A DNA stretch of 39,745 nucleotides. It comes from Acidobacteriota bacterium. GTDB lineage: Bacteria > Acidobacteriota > Blastocatellia > Chloracidobacteriales > Chloracidobacteriaceae. The notes under the pieces were generated by a model, which saw only the letters and a program-made list of their open reading frames with translations, had not been told where the DNA came from and did not search any database. How positions within the stretch are numbered: the stretch's first letter is position 1; each line of letters opens with the position of its first letter. The translations under genes were made by a program, and so were the position numbers. The DNA lies in assembly GCA_016208495.1 (NCBI GenBank), contig JACQXX010000073.1, forward strand, positions 1 through 39,745, in the 5' to 3' direction. Below, piece by piece: positions 17,196 to 25,624 of the stretch.

Positions 17196-20100
17196 ATGCG
17201 GGCAATTGTAAGGCACGCCGCGCTGACTGCGGTATTGATTTTCGGGCCGGGTGGAGTGGATTTTGGAGCTCAACCGCTCAGGCCATCACTTCCTCCATTT
17301 CAAAAACACAATTCCGATGTACCAGTCTTGGTTCCAGGCAAGGTCATTGACCAGGAACTCAAAGGCGGAGAGGTCAATCGTTTCCAAATTCGTTTAAAAG
17401 CCCGGCAGTTCCTTGATTTGAGCGTTGAGCAGCAGGGGATTGATGTCGTGGTCCGGTTGCTTGGTCCAGGTGGAAAACAACTCATCGAGGTTGATAGTCC
17501 AAATGGTCCTGACGGTCCGGAACCAGTCGTGCTGATTGTGAACCAATCGGGAACCTACACTCTTGAGATCGAAGCCCCCGACCCGGCTGCTTCGACGGGC
17601 AAGTATCAGGTCAAATGTGAACCTTTGCACCGGGCAACGCCGCAAGATCAAAAAAGAGCCCGTCAGATTCAAGCCGGGAACGAATTTAACCGGCTTTTAA
17701 ATGAGGGAACGGCGCTTCGTCAGGCTGGAAAATATCAGAACGCACAGGCAGTTTTGCAACAAGCGGTAACCCTGGCTGAGCAAATATTTGGACCGGAGCA
17801 CATGGATACCGCCGCGGCCTACAACAATCTGGCGGATGTGTTTGCTTCGACGGATGACTTTTCCAAAGCGGAATCTCTCTACAAACGGGCACTGGCGATT
17901 TGTGAAAAGATAGCTGGGCCAGAGCATCTTGATACGGCGATCACACTTAACAATCTGGGCCAGCTCTATAAGAGCAAAGGCGATTTTGAGACCGCGCTCA
18001 GGTACTATCAGCGATCTTCCTCAATTATTGAGAAAGCACTTGGGCCTGAGCATCCACAAACCGGCGCTATGCTCAATAATTTGGGAATGCTGTACCGGGC
18101 GATGGGCAAGACTAATCAGGCTGAACAATTGCTCCAGCGGACGCTTGAAATTTGGGAAAAAACACTTGGCCCGGAACATCCGCAAACCATCACCTGCCTC
18201 AACAATCTGGCTGGGCTTTGTCTGGTAATGGGCAACTATGACCGTTCGCTCAAACTGTACCAGCAGGTGGTTGTCCTGCGTGAGAAAGTGTTAGGACCCA
18301 ATCACCCGGAAACGGCGGTGAGTCTCAATGAACTGGCTACGTTGCTGCGAATTATGGGCAAGTACGAACAGGCAGAACCACTCTTTCGACGGTCACTCGC
18401 CAGCCTTGAGAAAAGCCTGGGTCCAGAACACTCGTTGATTGCCAAAGCTCTCAATGATGGTGCGACGTTGTACAGCGCGAAAGGCGACTTCGCTCAGGCT
18501 GAGGCGCTCTATCAGCGGGCACTGACGATGAATGAGCATCTTTTGGGTAAAGATCATCCATCCGTGGCCTCGACCTTGAACAATCTGGCACTGCTATACC
18601 GGACAAAAGGTGAGTATGTGAAAGCTGAATCACTTTTTGAGCGGTCATTGAAGATTGATGAAAAGGCGTTAGGCCCTGATCATCCAGGGGTTTCAGCGAC
18701 ACTGAGTAATCTGGCCGGTCTGTACAAAGACATGGGCGAATTTAAAAAAGCCGAGGTGCTCTATCAACGCTCACTCACCATCAGTGAGAAAACACAGGGG
18801 AGCACTCATCCGGAAACAGCAGCCAGTATCAATAATTTAGCGGAGCTATACCGTGAACTGGGTGACTATCCAAACGCTGAGACGTTGTTTCAGCGGTCGC
18901 TGACGATTTTTGAAACAGCATTGGGGGAGGATCACCCGGAAACCGCCAATATCTATACCAATCTGGCCGGAATCCATATGGCGCAAGGGGATTTTGCCCA
19001 GGCAGAACCCCTGTATCAGCGGGCCCTTGCGATTCTTGAAAAAAAGCTTGGCCCATTCCATCCAGAGGTTGCCCGCACGCTCAATAACCTGGCAACGGTC
19101 TATCGGTACAAAGGGGACTTTCAGCAGGCTGAAGTCCTGCACCGACGCTCACTGGCCATCATTGAGCAAGCCTTTGGTCCTGACCATCCATCAGTCGCCT
19201 CGGCGTTAAACAATCTGGCGATGGTATTGCTTTTAAAACACGAGTATCCGGAAGCCGAACCCCTGCTTCGGCGTGGCCAGGCGATCCGCGAAAAAAACTT
19301 TGGGAAGGACCATCCCGATGTGGCTGCCAGTTTGGGAACCCTGGCCAACCTGATGGTCCTCAAAGGTGATTTAACTCAGGCTGAATTCCTCAATGAGCAG
19401 GCGCTGGCCATTCGTGAAAAGACCTTTGGAACCGATCATCCGGATATTGCACTCACGTTGTTGAATCTTGGAAATGTGTATCGGGTCAAGGGAAACTTTG
19501 CCAGAGCCGAGGCCCACCTCACCCGTGCGCTGGCAATCGTCAAAACCACCTTGGGGCCAGATCACCCACAACGGGCAAACTGTCTCAGCAAACTGGCGTT
19601 GATGTCTTTAGGCCGTAATCAGGTAGGGGAGGCCATTCGCTATCAGGCGCAATGCGGTGAAATTCGCGAACGGGACCTGCTCAGGAACCTGGTCACCGGT
19701 TCTGAAAGCCAAAAGATATCGTACTTGAAACTCACCCAAAATGAGGTAGATACCGCCCTCTCACTCAACCAGCAGTTTGCCCCAAAGAGTTCCGAAGCAG
19801 CACAATCGGCACTGACGATGCTGCTTCGCCGCAAAGGACGGGCGCTCGATGCCGCAACCAATGCGATAGAGATTGTTCGTCAGCGTGCCACCCCCGAAGA
19901 CCGGAAAATTCTGGATGAGTTGTTTCGGCTGCGATCACAAATTTCGGTTTTAACACTCCGGGGGCCAGGCAAAGACTCAAGTCAACGGTATCTGGCAACC
20001 TTAAAAGCGCTCAATGAACAGGCTGAACAGCTTGAAGCCCAGATCAGCGCCCGCAGTGTTGAGTTTAAAGTCCAAACCACACCGATTACTTTAGAGTCCA

Positions 20101-21578
20101 TTCAGAAGTTGATTCCAGCCGATGCCGCACTGGTCGAATTTGCTCTCTACCACCCCTATGACCCAAAGACGGACACGTTTAACCCGCCGCATTATGCTGT
20201 CTATGTGCTGAAAAACCAGGGTTCAGGGACAGGAAACCAGGGTTCAGGGTTCAGGGTTCAGGGTTCAGGGCCAGAAACCCAGGGTTCAGGGTTCAGGGTT
20301 CAAGGTTCAGGGCTTGATTCAACAAAAAATCAGTACTCTCAAATTCAGCATCTTCAACCTGTGGCCAATCACAAGGACCAAGATCAACGGAATAAAACTG
20401 AAAACCCGGAACCCGGAACCCGGAACCCGGAACCCGGCTTTTCAAACCCGGAACCTGGAACCCTGCTCTGGGCCGATCTGGGGGAAGCCAGTGAAATCGA
20501 ACCGGTCATCAAGGCTTTTCGACAGGAACTTCAGTCAGTTACCGCCGACCCTGGGCGGCGGCTGGTTTTAGGTTCTGGACAATCATCAAAAAAGCCCAGA
20601 CTCAAAGAACTGGGACGAAAGCTGGAGAAGCTTATTTTTCAGCCGGTTCGCCATCTGTTGGGGGCAAAAACTCGGGTTCTGTTGTCGCCGGATGGCAGCC
20701 TCAATTTAATCCCGTTTGATGCCCTTGTTGATGAGCAGGGAAAATATCTGGTCGAGCGCTATGAATTTTCATATTTGACCAGTGGCCGGGATTTGCTGAG
20801 ACTTCAATCACACATTCCCAGCGAACAACCTCCGTTAATTATTGCCAATCCAGACTATGCAAAAGGAAAAGGGCCGGCATTATTTGGACTCCAATTTGAG
20901 CCCCTTACCCGTCTGGAAGGAACTGAACGAGAGGCTCAACAACTCAAGGCAACGTTTCCTCAATCCGTGGTTTACCTTGATCGCCAGGCCACCAAATCAG
21001 TCTTGACCCTGACGCACCGCCCGTTGTTTTTACACATCAGTACCCATGGTGCCTTCCTGGAAGATCAGGCGACAGGACCAGATCTGGTCAACGATCAAAT
21101 ACGGCTTCTGGAGCGGACTGATGAGTCACGCGGGTTGGTACTGCAATCCTTCAGTCAGACCAATCCATTGCTCAGGTCGTGTCTCTTTTTTGCTGGGGCA
21201 AACCAGCCAACCACAAAGACCAATAACGGGGTATTAACCGCGCTCGAAGTGGCTGGGCTTGATTTGTGGGGGACCCGGCTGGTGGTACTTTCGGCCTGTG
21301 ACAGTGGATTGGGAGACATCAAAACCAGAGATGGCGTATACGGTTTGCGTCGGGCGCTGGTCCTGGCCGGTGCCGAAAGTCAGTTGGTCAGCCTGTGGCC
21401 AGTTTCGGATGCTGGTACTCAGGAATTAATGAGCCGGTATTATCAGCTTTTGAAAACCGGAGTTGGGCGTTCTGCCGCACTTCGGCAGGTCCGGTTGGAA
21501 CTACTGAAAAACCCGGTGCGACGACATCCCTACTACTGGGCCAGCTTTATCCTTTCGGGTGACTGGAAACCGCTTTAG
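17196..21578 (+). CDS. Exported PPC-TPR-CHAT protein (caspase-like), paralogue 2
   Basis: This 1460-residue paralogue of the previous gene has TAGGAG eight bases before its ATG. Its parts are a signal peptide (to about 28), a PPC-type domain (about 48-150; QGIDVVVRLLGPGG, SGTYTLEIE), about fifteen 42-residue KLC-type TPRs (about 170-830; five more than paralogue 1) and a C-terminal CHAT domain. The dyad is His1284 (HISTHG) and Cys1368 (LSACDSG). Residues 1006-1091 are an in-frame heptamer-derived insert between YAVYVL and WADLGEA, the same site as in paralogue 1. TPRs in such proteins usually bind partners that control the CHAT domain (family knowledge). An envelope-located protease or signalling scaffold is inferred. 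Neighbours do not identify a substrate. Confidence 0.88.
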   Translation: MRAIVRHAALTAVLIFGPGGVDFGAQPLRPSLPPFQKHNSDVPVLVPGKVIDQELKGGEVNRFQIRLKARQFLDLSVEQQGIDVVVRLLGPGGKQLIEVDSPNGPDGPEPVVLIVNQSGTYTLEIEAPDPAASTGKYQVKCEPLHRATPQDQKRARQIQAGNEFNRLLNEGTALRQAGKYQNAQAVLQQAVTLAEQIFGPEHMDTAAAYNNLADVFASTDDFSKAESLYKRALAICEKIAGPEHLDTAITLNNLGQLYKSKGDFETALRYYQRSSSIIEKALGPEHPQTGAMLNNLGMLYRAMGKTNQAEQLLQRTLEIWEKTLGPEHPQTITCLNNLAGLCLVMGNYDRSLKLYQQVVVLREKVLGPNHPETAVSLNELATLLRIMGKYEQAEPLFRRSLASLEKSLGPEHSLIAKALNDGATLYSAKGDFAQAEALYQRALTMNEHLLGKDHPSVASTLNNLALLYRTKGEYVKAESLFERSLKIDEKALGPDHPGVSATLSNLAGLYKDMGEFKKAEVLYQRSLTISEKTQGSTHPETAASINNLAELYRELGDYPNAETLFQRSLTIFETALGEDHPETANIYTNLAGIHMAQGDFAQAEPLYQRALAILEKKLGPFHPEVARTLNNLATVYRYKGDFQQAEVLHRRSLAIIEQAFGPDHPSVASALNNLAMVLLLKHEYPEAEPLLRRGQAIREKNFGKDHPDVAASLGTLANLMVLKGDLTQAEFLNEQALAIREKTFGTDHPDIALTLLNLGNVYRVKGNFARAEAHLTRALAIVKTTLGPDHPQRANCLSKLALMSLGRNQVGEAIRYQAQCGEIRERDLLRNLVTGSESQKISYLKLTQNEVDTALSLNQQFAPKSSEAAQSALTMLLRRKGRALDAATNAIEIVRQRATPEDRKILDELFRLRSQISVLTLRGPGKDSSQRYLATLKALNEQAEQLEAQISARSVEFKVQTTPITLESIQKLIPADAALVEFALYHPYDPKTDTFNPPHYAVYVLKNQGSGTGNQGSGFRVQGSGPETQGSGFRVQGSGLDSTKNQYSQIQHLQPVANHKDQDQRNKTENPEPGTRNPEPGFSNPEPGTLLWADLGEASEIEPVIKAFRQELQSVTADPGRRLVLGSGQSSKKPRLKELGRKLEKLIFQPVRHLLGAKTRVLLSPDGSLNLIPFDALVDEQGKYLVERYEFSYLTSGRDLLRLQSHIPSEQPPLIIANPDYAKGKGPALFGLQFEPLTRLEGTEREAQQLKATFPQSVVYLDRQATKSVLTLTHRPLFLHISTHGAFLEDQATGPDLVNDQIRLLERTDESRGLVLQSFSQTNPLLRSCLFFAGANQPTTKTNNGVLTALEVAGLDLWGTRLVVLSACDSGLGDIKTRDGVYGLRRALVLAGAESQLVSLWPVSDAGTQELMSRYYQLLKTGVGRSAALRQVRLELLKNPVRRHPYYWASFILSGDWKPL
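20211..20468. repeat. In-frame palindromic heptamer element inside CHAT paralogue 2
   Basis: The left part has GGGTTCA heptamers in two blocks (20219-20310). The right part has GGAACCC heptamers (about 20405-20464). The centre of about 90 bp is unlike that in paralogue 1. The whole is 258 bp (86 codons) with no stop. The left unit differs from paralogue 1 (A instead of C at position 7), which argues for separate arrival or later conversion of the array. Confidence 0.85.
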
Positions 21579-21600
21579 GTATGAAGAATGAAGAAACCAT

Positions 21601-21632
21601 TTAGTGGTTAGTGGTTAGTGGTTAGTGGTTAG
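21601..21632 (+). repeat. TTAGTGG heptamer array
   Basis: Four TTAGTGG units plus TTAG lie between the second TPR-CHAT gene and the RraA-family gene. A related array (GGTTAGT/GATTAGT) is at 30931-30958. No opposed arm was seen here. Confidence 0.85.
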
Positions 21633-21668
21633 AAATCAATACTTTCAAAGTAGAACCAGGAGAGAGTT

Positions 21669-22277
21669 ATGGAAAACAAAATCAAACAACTGGCGGAATG
21701 TTCCGTCCCGGAAATCAGTGATGTGGGCGGGAATCAGGTGCAGATTACAACCGATTTGCGTCCGGTCTGGACCGGCGCCAAAGTGTGCGGCCCCGTGTTT
21801 ACCATCGGCGGGAAAGGTGGCGACAATCTGGCGATGCATCAGGCGCTCTATCACTGCCCACCAGGTTCAGTGATTGTCGGTTCGGTTGACGGAAACACGG
21901 CGTTTGGTCACTGGGGCGGCCTGATGGCTGTGGCGGCTAAGGCCAAAGGGATCGCCGGGCTGGTCCTTGATGGGGCGGTGCGGGATGTAGATGAATTTGA
22001 AACGCTGGGATTTCCAGTCATTGCCCTTGGAATTAATCCCCGCAAATCAAATAAGGATTTTCGGGGGAAAGTCAATGAATCAATTCAGCTAGCTGGTATT
22101 GAAGTTAATCCTGGGGATGTCATTCTGGCTGATATTCACGGAGTTGCAGTTTTTGCTTCTGAAATTCTGGATGGATTGCTCCAAACAGTTGCCACACTGA
22201 AAGAACGTGAAGCCGGCATCATCAAACGGCTTGAAGCCGGAGAACGCTTTGCCGACATTTTAGGACTCTCACTGTGA
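21669..22277 (+). CDS. RraA-family protein (HMG/oxaloacetate aldolase-like)
   Basis: This 202-residue protein matches the RraA/dimethylmenaquinone methyltransferase-like fold. Key motifs are GGLMAVAAKAKGIAG (83-97) and DGAVRD (101-106), whose Arg105 and Asp106 correspond to the substrate- and metal-binding pair in 4-hydroxy-4-methyl-2-oxoglutarate aldolases. Family members are either aldolases/oxaloacetate decarboxylases or RNase E inhibitors. Those with the Arg-Asp motif are usually enzymes, so aldolase or decarboxylase activity is the better guess. GGAGAG lies eight bases before the ATG. It is cytoplasmic and about the family's usual length or slightly longer. An aromatic-catabolism-type gene (25625) lies a few genes away, but no operon link is evident. 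Confidence 0.85.
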   Translation: MENKIKQLAECSVPEISDVGGNQVQITTDLRPVWTGAKVCGPVFTIGGKGGDNLAMHQALYHCPPGSVIVGSVDGNTAFGHWGGLMAVAAKAKGIAGLVLDGAVRDVDEFETLGFPVIALGINPRKSNKDFRGKVNESIQLAGIEVNPGDVILADIHGVAVFASEILDGLLQTVATLKEREAGIIKRLEAGERFADILGLSL

Positions 22278-22284
22278 GAACTTA

Positions 22285-22519
22285 GGGTTCCGGGTTCCGG
22301 GTTCCGGGTTCCGGGTTCCGGGTTCCGGGTTTTCGACTGGTTTCATTCAGAAATCTCCTTGTACCATTTTGAAATCATTCAATCGTATTTCACTAAACCC
22401 TGAACCCCGAACCCTGAACCCTGAACCCTGAACCCCGAACCCTGAACCCTGAACCCTGAACCCCGAACCCCGAACCCCGAACCCTGAACCCCGAACCCTG
22501 AACCCCGAACCCCGAACCC
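22285..22519. repeat. Palindromic heptamer element, GGGTTCC arm opposed to (T/C)GAACCC arm
   Basis: Five to six GGGTTCC units (22285-22329) run into TTTTCGACTGG. A centre of about 60 bp follows, then about 18 units of TGAACCC mixed with CGAACCC (22394-22519). The arms are of very unequal length. The right arm ends two bases before the AAGGAG ribosome-binding site of the next gene. TGAACCC contains a stop in the cyclic reading, unlike the heptamers found inside genes. Confidence 0.88.
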
Positions 22520-22539
22520 GAAAAGGAGCCCCTGCTACT

Positions 22540-23778
22540 GTGTCTTCAAAAAAACGTCTGGTTATTTTAGGGACTGGCTTTGCCGCCGTGAGTCTGGTCA
22601 AAAAGATCAATCTTCGAGCCTATGATGTAACGATAGTCAGTCCCCGCAATCATTTTCTGTTTACTCCGCTGCTTCCAAGCACCACGGTTGGAACAATTGA
22701 ATTTCGCAGCATTATCGAACCAATTCGCAAAGTCCGCCGTGGCGTCAAATTTCTTCAAGGGGCCTGTACCCGCGTTGACGACAAAAACCGCATCATTCAT
22801 TGCAAAAGCGTAGACGATCAGGTCGAGTTTAGTGTCGAGTATGACCAGCTTGTCATTTCAGTCGGTGCTGAAAATAACACCTTCAATATTCCTGGTGTCC
22901 GCGAACATGCATTGTTTTTAAAAGAGTTAACTGATGCCCGCAACATCCGCGAACGCATCGTCAGTTGCCTTGAACGGGCCAGCGTTCCCGGCATTAGCAA
23001 AAAAGAGCGCGACAAATACCTGCATTTTGTTGTGGTTGGTGGCGGACCAACCGGCATCGAATTTGCCGCTGAACTCCACGACTTGCTCGATGATGATCTC
23101 AAGAAAAGCTACCCCGAACTGGTCAATCAGGTCAGAATCACACTGTTTGAAGCCGGCAAATCGGTCTTGAACTCATTTGACGTCACCCTTGGCGATTACA
23201 CCAAGAAACACTTTAACCGGCAGGGAATCGAACTCCGGCTTGAAACCCCGGTGGCACAGGTCGGGACCGATTTTCTTAAGCTCAAAACCGGTGAGGTGAT
23301 TCCAACCGGGTTGATTGTCTGGTCCACCGGCTATGGACCAACACCGTTTATCAAGTCGCTGCCGTTTGAAAAAGACCGTTCCGGGCGGATTCTCACCAAT
23401 GAATTCTTGCAGATTACGGCTGAACCGACGATTTATGCCATGGGTGATTGCGCGACGATTACCGGCATTCAGCTTCCGCAAACCGCTCAACTTGCGATGC
23501 AACAGGGCAAATATCTGGCGGAAGCTCTCAATAAAGTTGCCCGTGACAAACAGCCGAAACCGTTTAAATTTGTGAATTTGGGGATGCTGGCTTATATTGG
23601 GGAAAGCCAGGCTCTGGCTGAAATCCCAATGGCTGGGGTGCGTGGCAGTGGAATGACGACGTTTCTGTTTTGGCGCTCAGCCTATTTGACAAGACTCGTC
23701 AGCCTGAAAAACAAAGTCCTGGTCTTGTTTGACTGGTTCAAAACCTTCATTTTTGGCCGGGATTTGAGCAAATTCTGA
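22540..23778 (+). CDS. ndh: Type II NADH dehydrogenase (NDH-2), FAD/NAD-binding
   Basis: This 412-residue protein starts at GTG with AAGGAG eleven bases upstream. NDH-2 oxidises NADH and reduces quinone at the inner face of the membrane without pumping protons. The FAD-binding GxGxxA-type motif is near the N-terminus (LGTGFAAVSL, 8-17). The NAD(P)-binding Rossmann motif is VVVGGGPTGIEFAAEL (about 164-179). YAMGDCATI (about 300) is the second FAD contact. The hydrophobic and basic C-terminal segment (FLFWRSAYLTRLVS, FDWFKTFIFGRDL) is the usual membrane-attachment helix of the family. A long heptamer array abuts its ribosome-binding site, so changes in array length could affect translation (inference). 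Confidence 0.88.
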   Translation: MSSKKRLVILGTGFAAVSLVKKINLRAYDVTIVSPRNHFLFTPLLPSTTVGTIEFRSIIEPIRKVRRGVKFLQGACTRVDDKNRIIHCKSVDDQVEFSVEYDQLVISVGAENNTFNIPGVREHALFLKELTDARNIRERIVSCLERASVPGISKKERDKYLHFVVVGGGPTGIEFAAELHDLLDDDLKKSYPELVNQVRITLFEAGKSVLNSFDVTLGDYTKKHFNRQGIELRLETPVAQVGTDFLKLKTGEVIPTGLIVWSTGYGPTPFIKSLPFEKDRSGRILTNEFLQITAEPTIYAMGDCATITGIQLPQTAQLAMQQGKYLAEALNKVARDKQPKPFKFVNLGMLAYIGESQALAEIPMAGVRGSGMTTFLFWRSAYLTRLVSLKNKVLVLFDWFKTFIFGRDLSKF

Positions 23779-23800
23779 GGTTGAGTAAGGAGGGATGGAA

Positions 23801-24145
23801 ATGACGGATGACGAACTGAATCGAAAAATGGAATTTATTATTGAACAACAAGCCCAGTTCACTGTGGATATCCAACTCCTCAAAGAAGCGCAGGCGACTA
23901 CCAATGCTTCGATAGCCCAACTGACCAAAGATGTGCTGATGCTGGCTGATACTCAATCGCAAATGCAGGAGCAGGCTGAAGTAGATCGTCAGGAGATGCG
24001 AGATGGTATCAATCAAATGATTTCGATTGCCGAGGAAATGCGGAATCTGGCTCGTGGGCTGGTGACAGCCCAGATTGGGACGTCACAACGGGTTTCAAAA
24101 GTGGAAGACCGGCTTGATCGGCTGGAATCTGGGTCCTCATCCTAA
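23801..24145 (+). CDS. Small coiled-coil protein, tandem copy 1
   Basis: I do not recognise a named family. The 114-residue protein begins MTDDELNRKMEFI and is predicted to be mostly helical with heptad character (VDIQLLKEAQATTNASIAQL, then LEDRLDRLES-like end). It has no signal peptide, Cys or membrane segment. An in-frame ATG six bases upstream (23795) overlaps the ribosome-binding region. AAGGAGG is spaced well for 23801, and that start matches the paralogue, so I use it. It starts 22 bases after ndh, in a likely operon with it. The next gene is a close duplicate. A structural or adaptor role is all that can be guessed. Confidence 0.75.
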   Translation: MTDDELNRKMEFIIEQQAQFTVDIQLLKEAQATTNASIAQLTKDVLMLADTQSQMQEQAEVDRQEMRDGINQMISIAEEMRNLARGLVTAQIGTSQRVSKVEDRLDRLESGSSS

Positions 24146-24190
24146 AGGGCAGGCTTTAAATTGGCCTGGGGTTGAAAAGGAGAGACGAAC

Positions 24191-24553
24191 ATGACAGATG
24201 ACGAACTGAATCGAAAAATGGAATTTATTGTTGAACAGCAGGCTCAGTTTACCGTGGATATTCAACTGCTCAAAGAAGCACAGGCGACTACCAATGCTTC
24301 GATAGCCCAACTGACCAAAGATGTGCTGATGCTGGCGGATGCTCAATCCCAAATGCGAGAAGTTCAATCGCAAATGCAGGAGCAGGCTGAAGCAGATCGT
24401 CAGGAGATGCGAGATGGTATCAATCAAATGATTTCGATTGCCGAGGAGATGCGGAATCTGGCTCGTGGGCTGGTGACAGCCCAGATTGGGACGTCACAAC
24501 GGGTGTTAAAAGTGGAAGACCGGCTTGATCGGCTTGAGTCCGACCAACCCTGA
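24191..24553 (+). CDS. Small coiled-coil protein, tandem copy 2
   Basis: This 120-residue near-duplicate of the preceding protein shares MTDDELNRKMEFI, the AQFTVDIQLLKEAQATTNAS core and the VEDRLDRLES end. It has an extra stretch (AQSQMREVQSQMQEQ) at about 52-66, a short internal duplication of a QSQM-containing segment. AAGGAG precedes the ATG by 11 bases. High DNA identity with copy 1 over most of the gene indicates a recent tandem duplication. The predicted structure is a long helical coiled coil; function is unknown. Confidence 0.75.
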   Translation: MTDDELNRKMEFIVEQQAQFTVDIQLLKEAQATTNASIAQLTKDVLMLADAQSQMREVQSQMQEQAEADRQEMRDGINQMISIAEEMRNLARGLVTAQIGTSQRVLKVEDRLDRLESDQP

Positions 24554-24572
24554 ATATTCAATCGAGGTGAAT

Positions 24573-25184
24573 ATGGCGTTTCGAGTTCGACAACTTCAAA
24601 TTCTAGCCCTGGCCCTGGTTCATTTGATTCTTTTTGGCGTGACTGGCTGCGCTGATTCAGCCGCTTCTGATGCTCCCAGCCCAAAAAACAGTGTGGCGGT
24701 GCAGACCCAACCACCTGCTTCCATTCTCAATGAAATTGCTGGCTATACCGGGTGGCGAAAAGCCAATCCTGGTCCGTATCTTGTCCCCAATCGAACAGCC
24801 GTGTTGTGTGCTGCTCCCGTTCCACCGCCAACATCAACCCCCAATCCCCACGAAGACAAATTCATCACCGTGTATGTCAACGAAATTGGTCGCCAGGCGC
24901 TGACCGAAGCCGTGGAACCCAAATTCCCGGTTGGTTCGATCATTGTGAAGGCAAAACATCCGACCCGTGAAAGCACCCAGCCGGAACTGCTGACCGTGAT
25001 GATCAAACGTCAGGCTGGTTTTAACCCGGAGGCTGGTGATTGGGAATTTGCTGCCATTGACGGTGATGCGAAAAAGGTTCAGGCCCAGGGGAAGCTTGAA
25101 ACCTGTCAAGGGTGCCACATTCCACAAAAAGCGCAGGATTTTGTCTTTCGAACCTATATGGCGCGTGGGGTACGGCGGCTGTAA
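24573..25184 (+). CDS. Cytochrome P460-family lipoprotein
   Basis: This 203-residue protein has GAGGTGA spaced for ATG 24573; a longer in-frame reading from 24525 would add 16 residues without a better start signal. The N-terminus is a lipoprotein signal (FRVRQ, hydrophobic run, VTGC lipobox with Cys near residue 25). The mature part has PVGSIIVKAKH, a GDWEFAAIDGDAKK strand and a CQGCH haem c motif near the C-terminus, then QDFVFRTYM. This layout is that of cytochrome P460 family proteins, which include hydroxylamine- or NO-oxidising enzymes, though most members have no tested function. It is probably anchored on the periplasmic side. It lies 19 bases after the coiled-coil pair. Confidence 0.82.
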   Translation: MAFRVRQLQILALALVHLILFGVTGCADSAASDAPSPKNSVAVQTQPPASILNEIAGYTGWRKANPGPYLVPNRTAVLCAAPVPPPTSTPNPHEDKFITVYVNEIGRQALTEAVEPKFPVGSIIVKAKHPTRESTQPELLTVMIKRQAGFNPEAGDWEFAAIDGDAKKVQAQGKLETCQGCHIPQKAQDFVFRTYMARGVRRL

Positions 25185-25187
25185 CTG

Positions 25188-25374
25188 TTCAGGGTTCAGG
25201 GTTCAGGGTTCAGGGTTCAGGGTTCAGGGTTCAGGGTTCAGGGTTCAGGGTTCAGGGTTCAGGGTTCAGGGTTCAGGGTTCAGGGTTTTCGAATTCATGT
25301 CCCTTATGTCCCTTATGTCCTTTTTGTCCTTTTGTTTGTTTGCCCGGAACCCAGAACCCCGAGCCCGGAACCCG
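25188..25374. repeat. Palindromic heptamer element with 14 TTCAGGG units
   Basis: Fourteen perfect TTCAGGG units (25188-25285) run into TTTTCGAATTC. Then come 9-bp ATGTCCCTT/ATGTCCTTT-type units and a short opposed arm of GGAACCC-type units (25343-25374, imperfect). It starts three bases after the P460 gene stop. With the repeat at 25490-25604 it fills the gap 25185-25624, in which no gene was seen. Confidence 0.88.
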
Positions 25375-25489
25375 AGAAATTAAGCTTTTGCTTGCAAGGG
25401 AATTCACGATTGAGACAAAGTAGGGGGTGCCCAAACGTTGAGCCAACCTCCATGTGCTCAACACCTCTGTGTCGAGAAATCAAAAAATC

Positions 25490-25604
25490 TTACCCGTTAT
25501 GAACTGAATCCGCTGAATTATGAAAAATCTATCTGATTGAATTATAACTATTTACCCGCTTCATAATTCATAATTCATAATTCATCCTTCATAACTGGTT
25601 TTAC
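25490..25604 (+). repeat. TIR-like element with TTCATAA heptamers, possible diverged relative of the 104/111-bp element
   Basis: The ends ACCCGTTATGAA (25492-25503) and TTCATAACTGGTTTT (25588-25602) are opposed. A GATTGAATTATAAC-containing core and five TTCATAA-type heptamers precede the right end. Length, order of parts and the CTGGT end resemble the 104/111-bp elements, but sequence similarity is weak. Confidence 0.5.
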
Positions 25605-25624
25605 CCCCTTGGAGCATTTCTTGT

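Noticed and set aside
22347-22610. 87-codon minus-strand ORF with GSGFRVR repeats
   Set aside because: It is the complementary reading of the CGAACCC/TGAACCC array; stop-free readings are expected there by chance.
25036-25423. Two overlapping ORFs reading GSGFRVQ repeats
   Set aside because: They are readings of the 14-unit TTCAGGG array in two frames that start inside the P460 gene.
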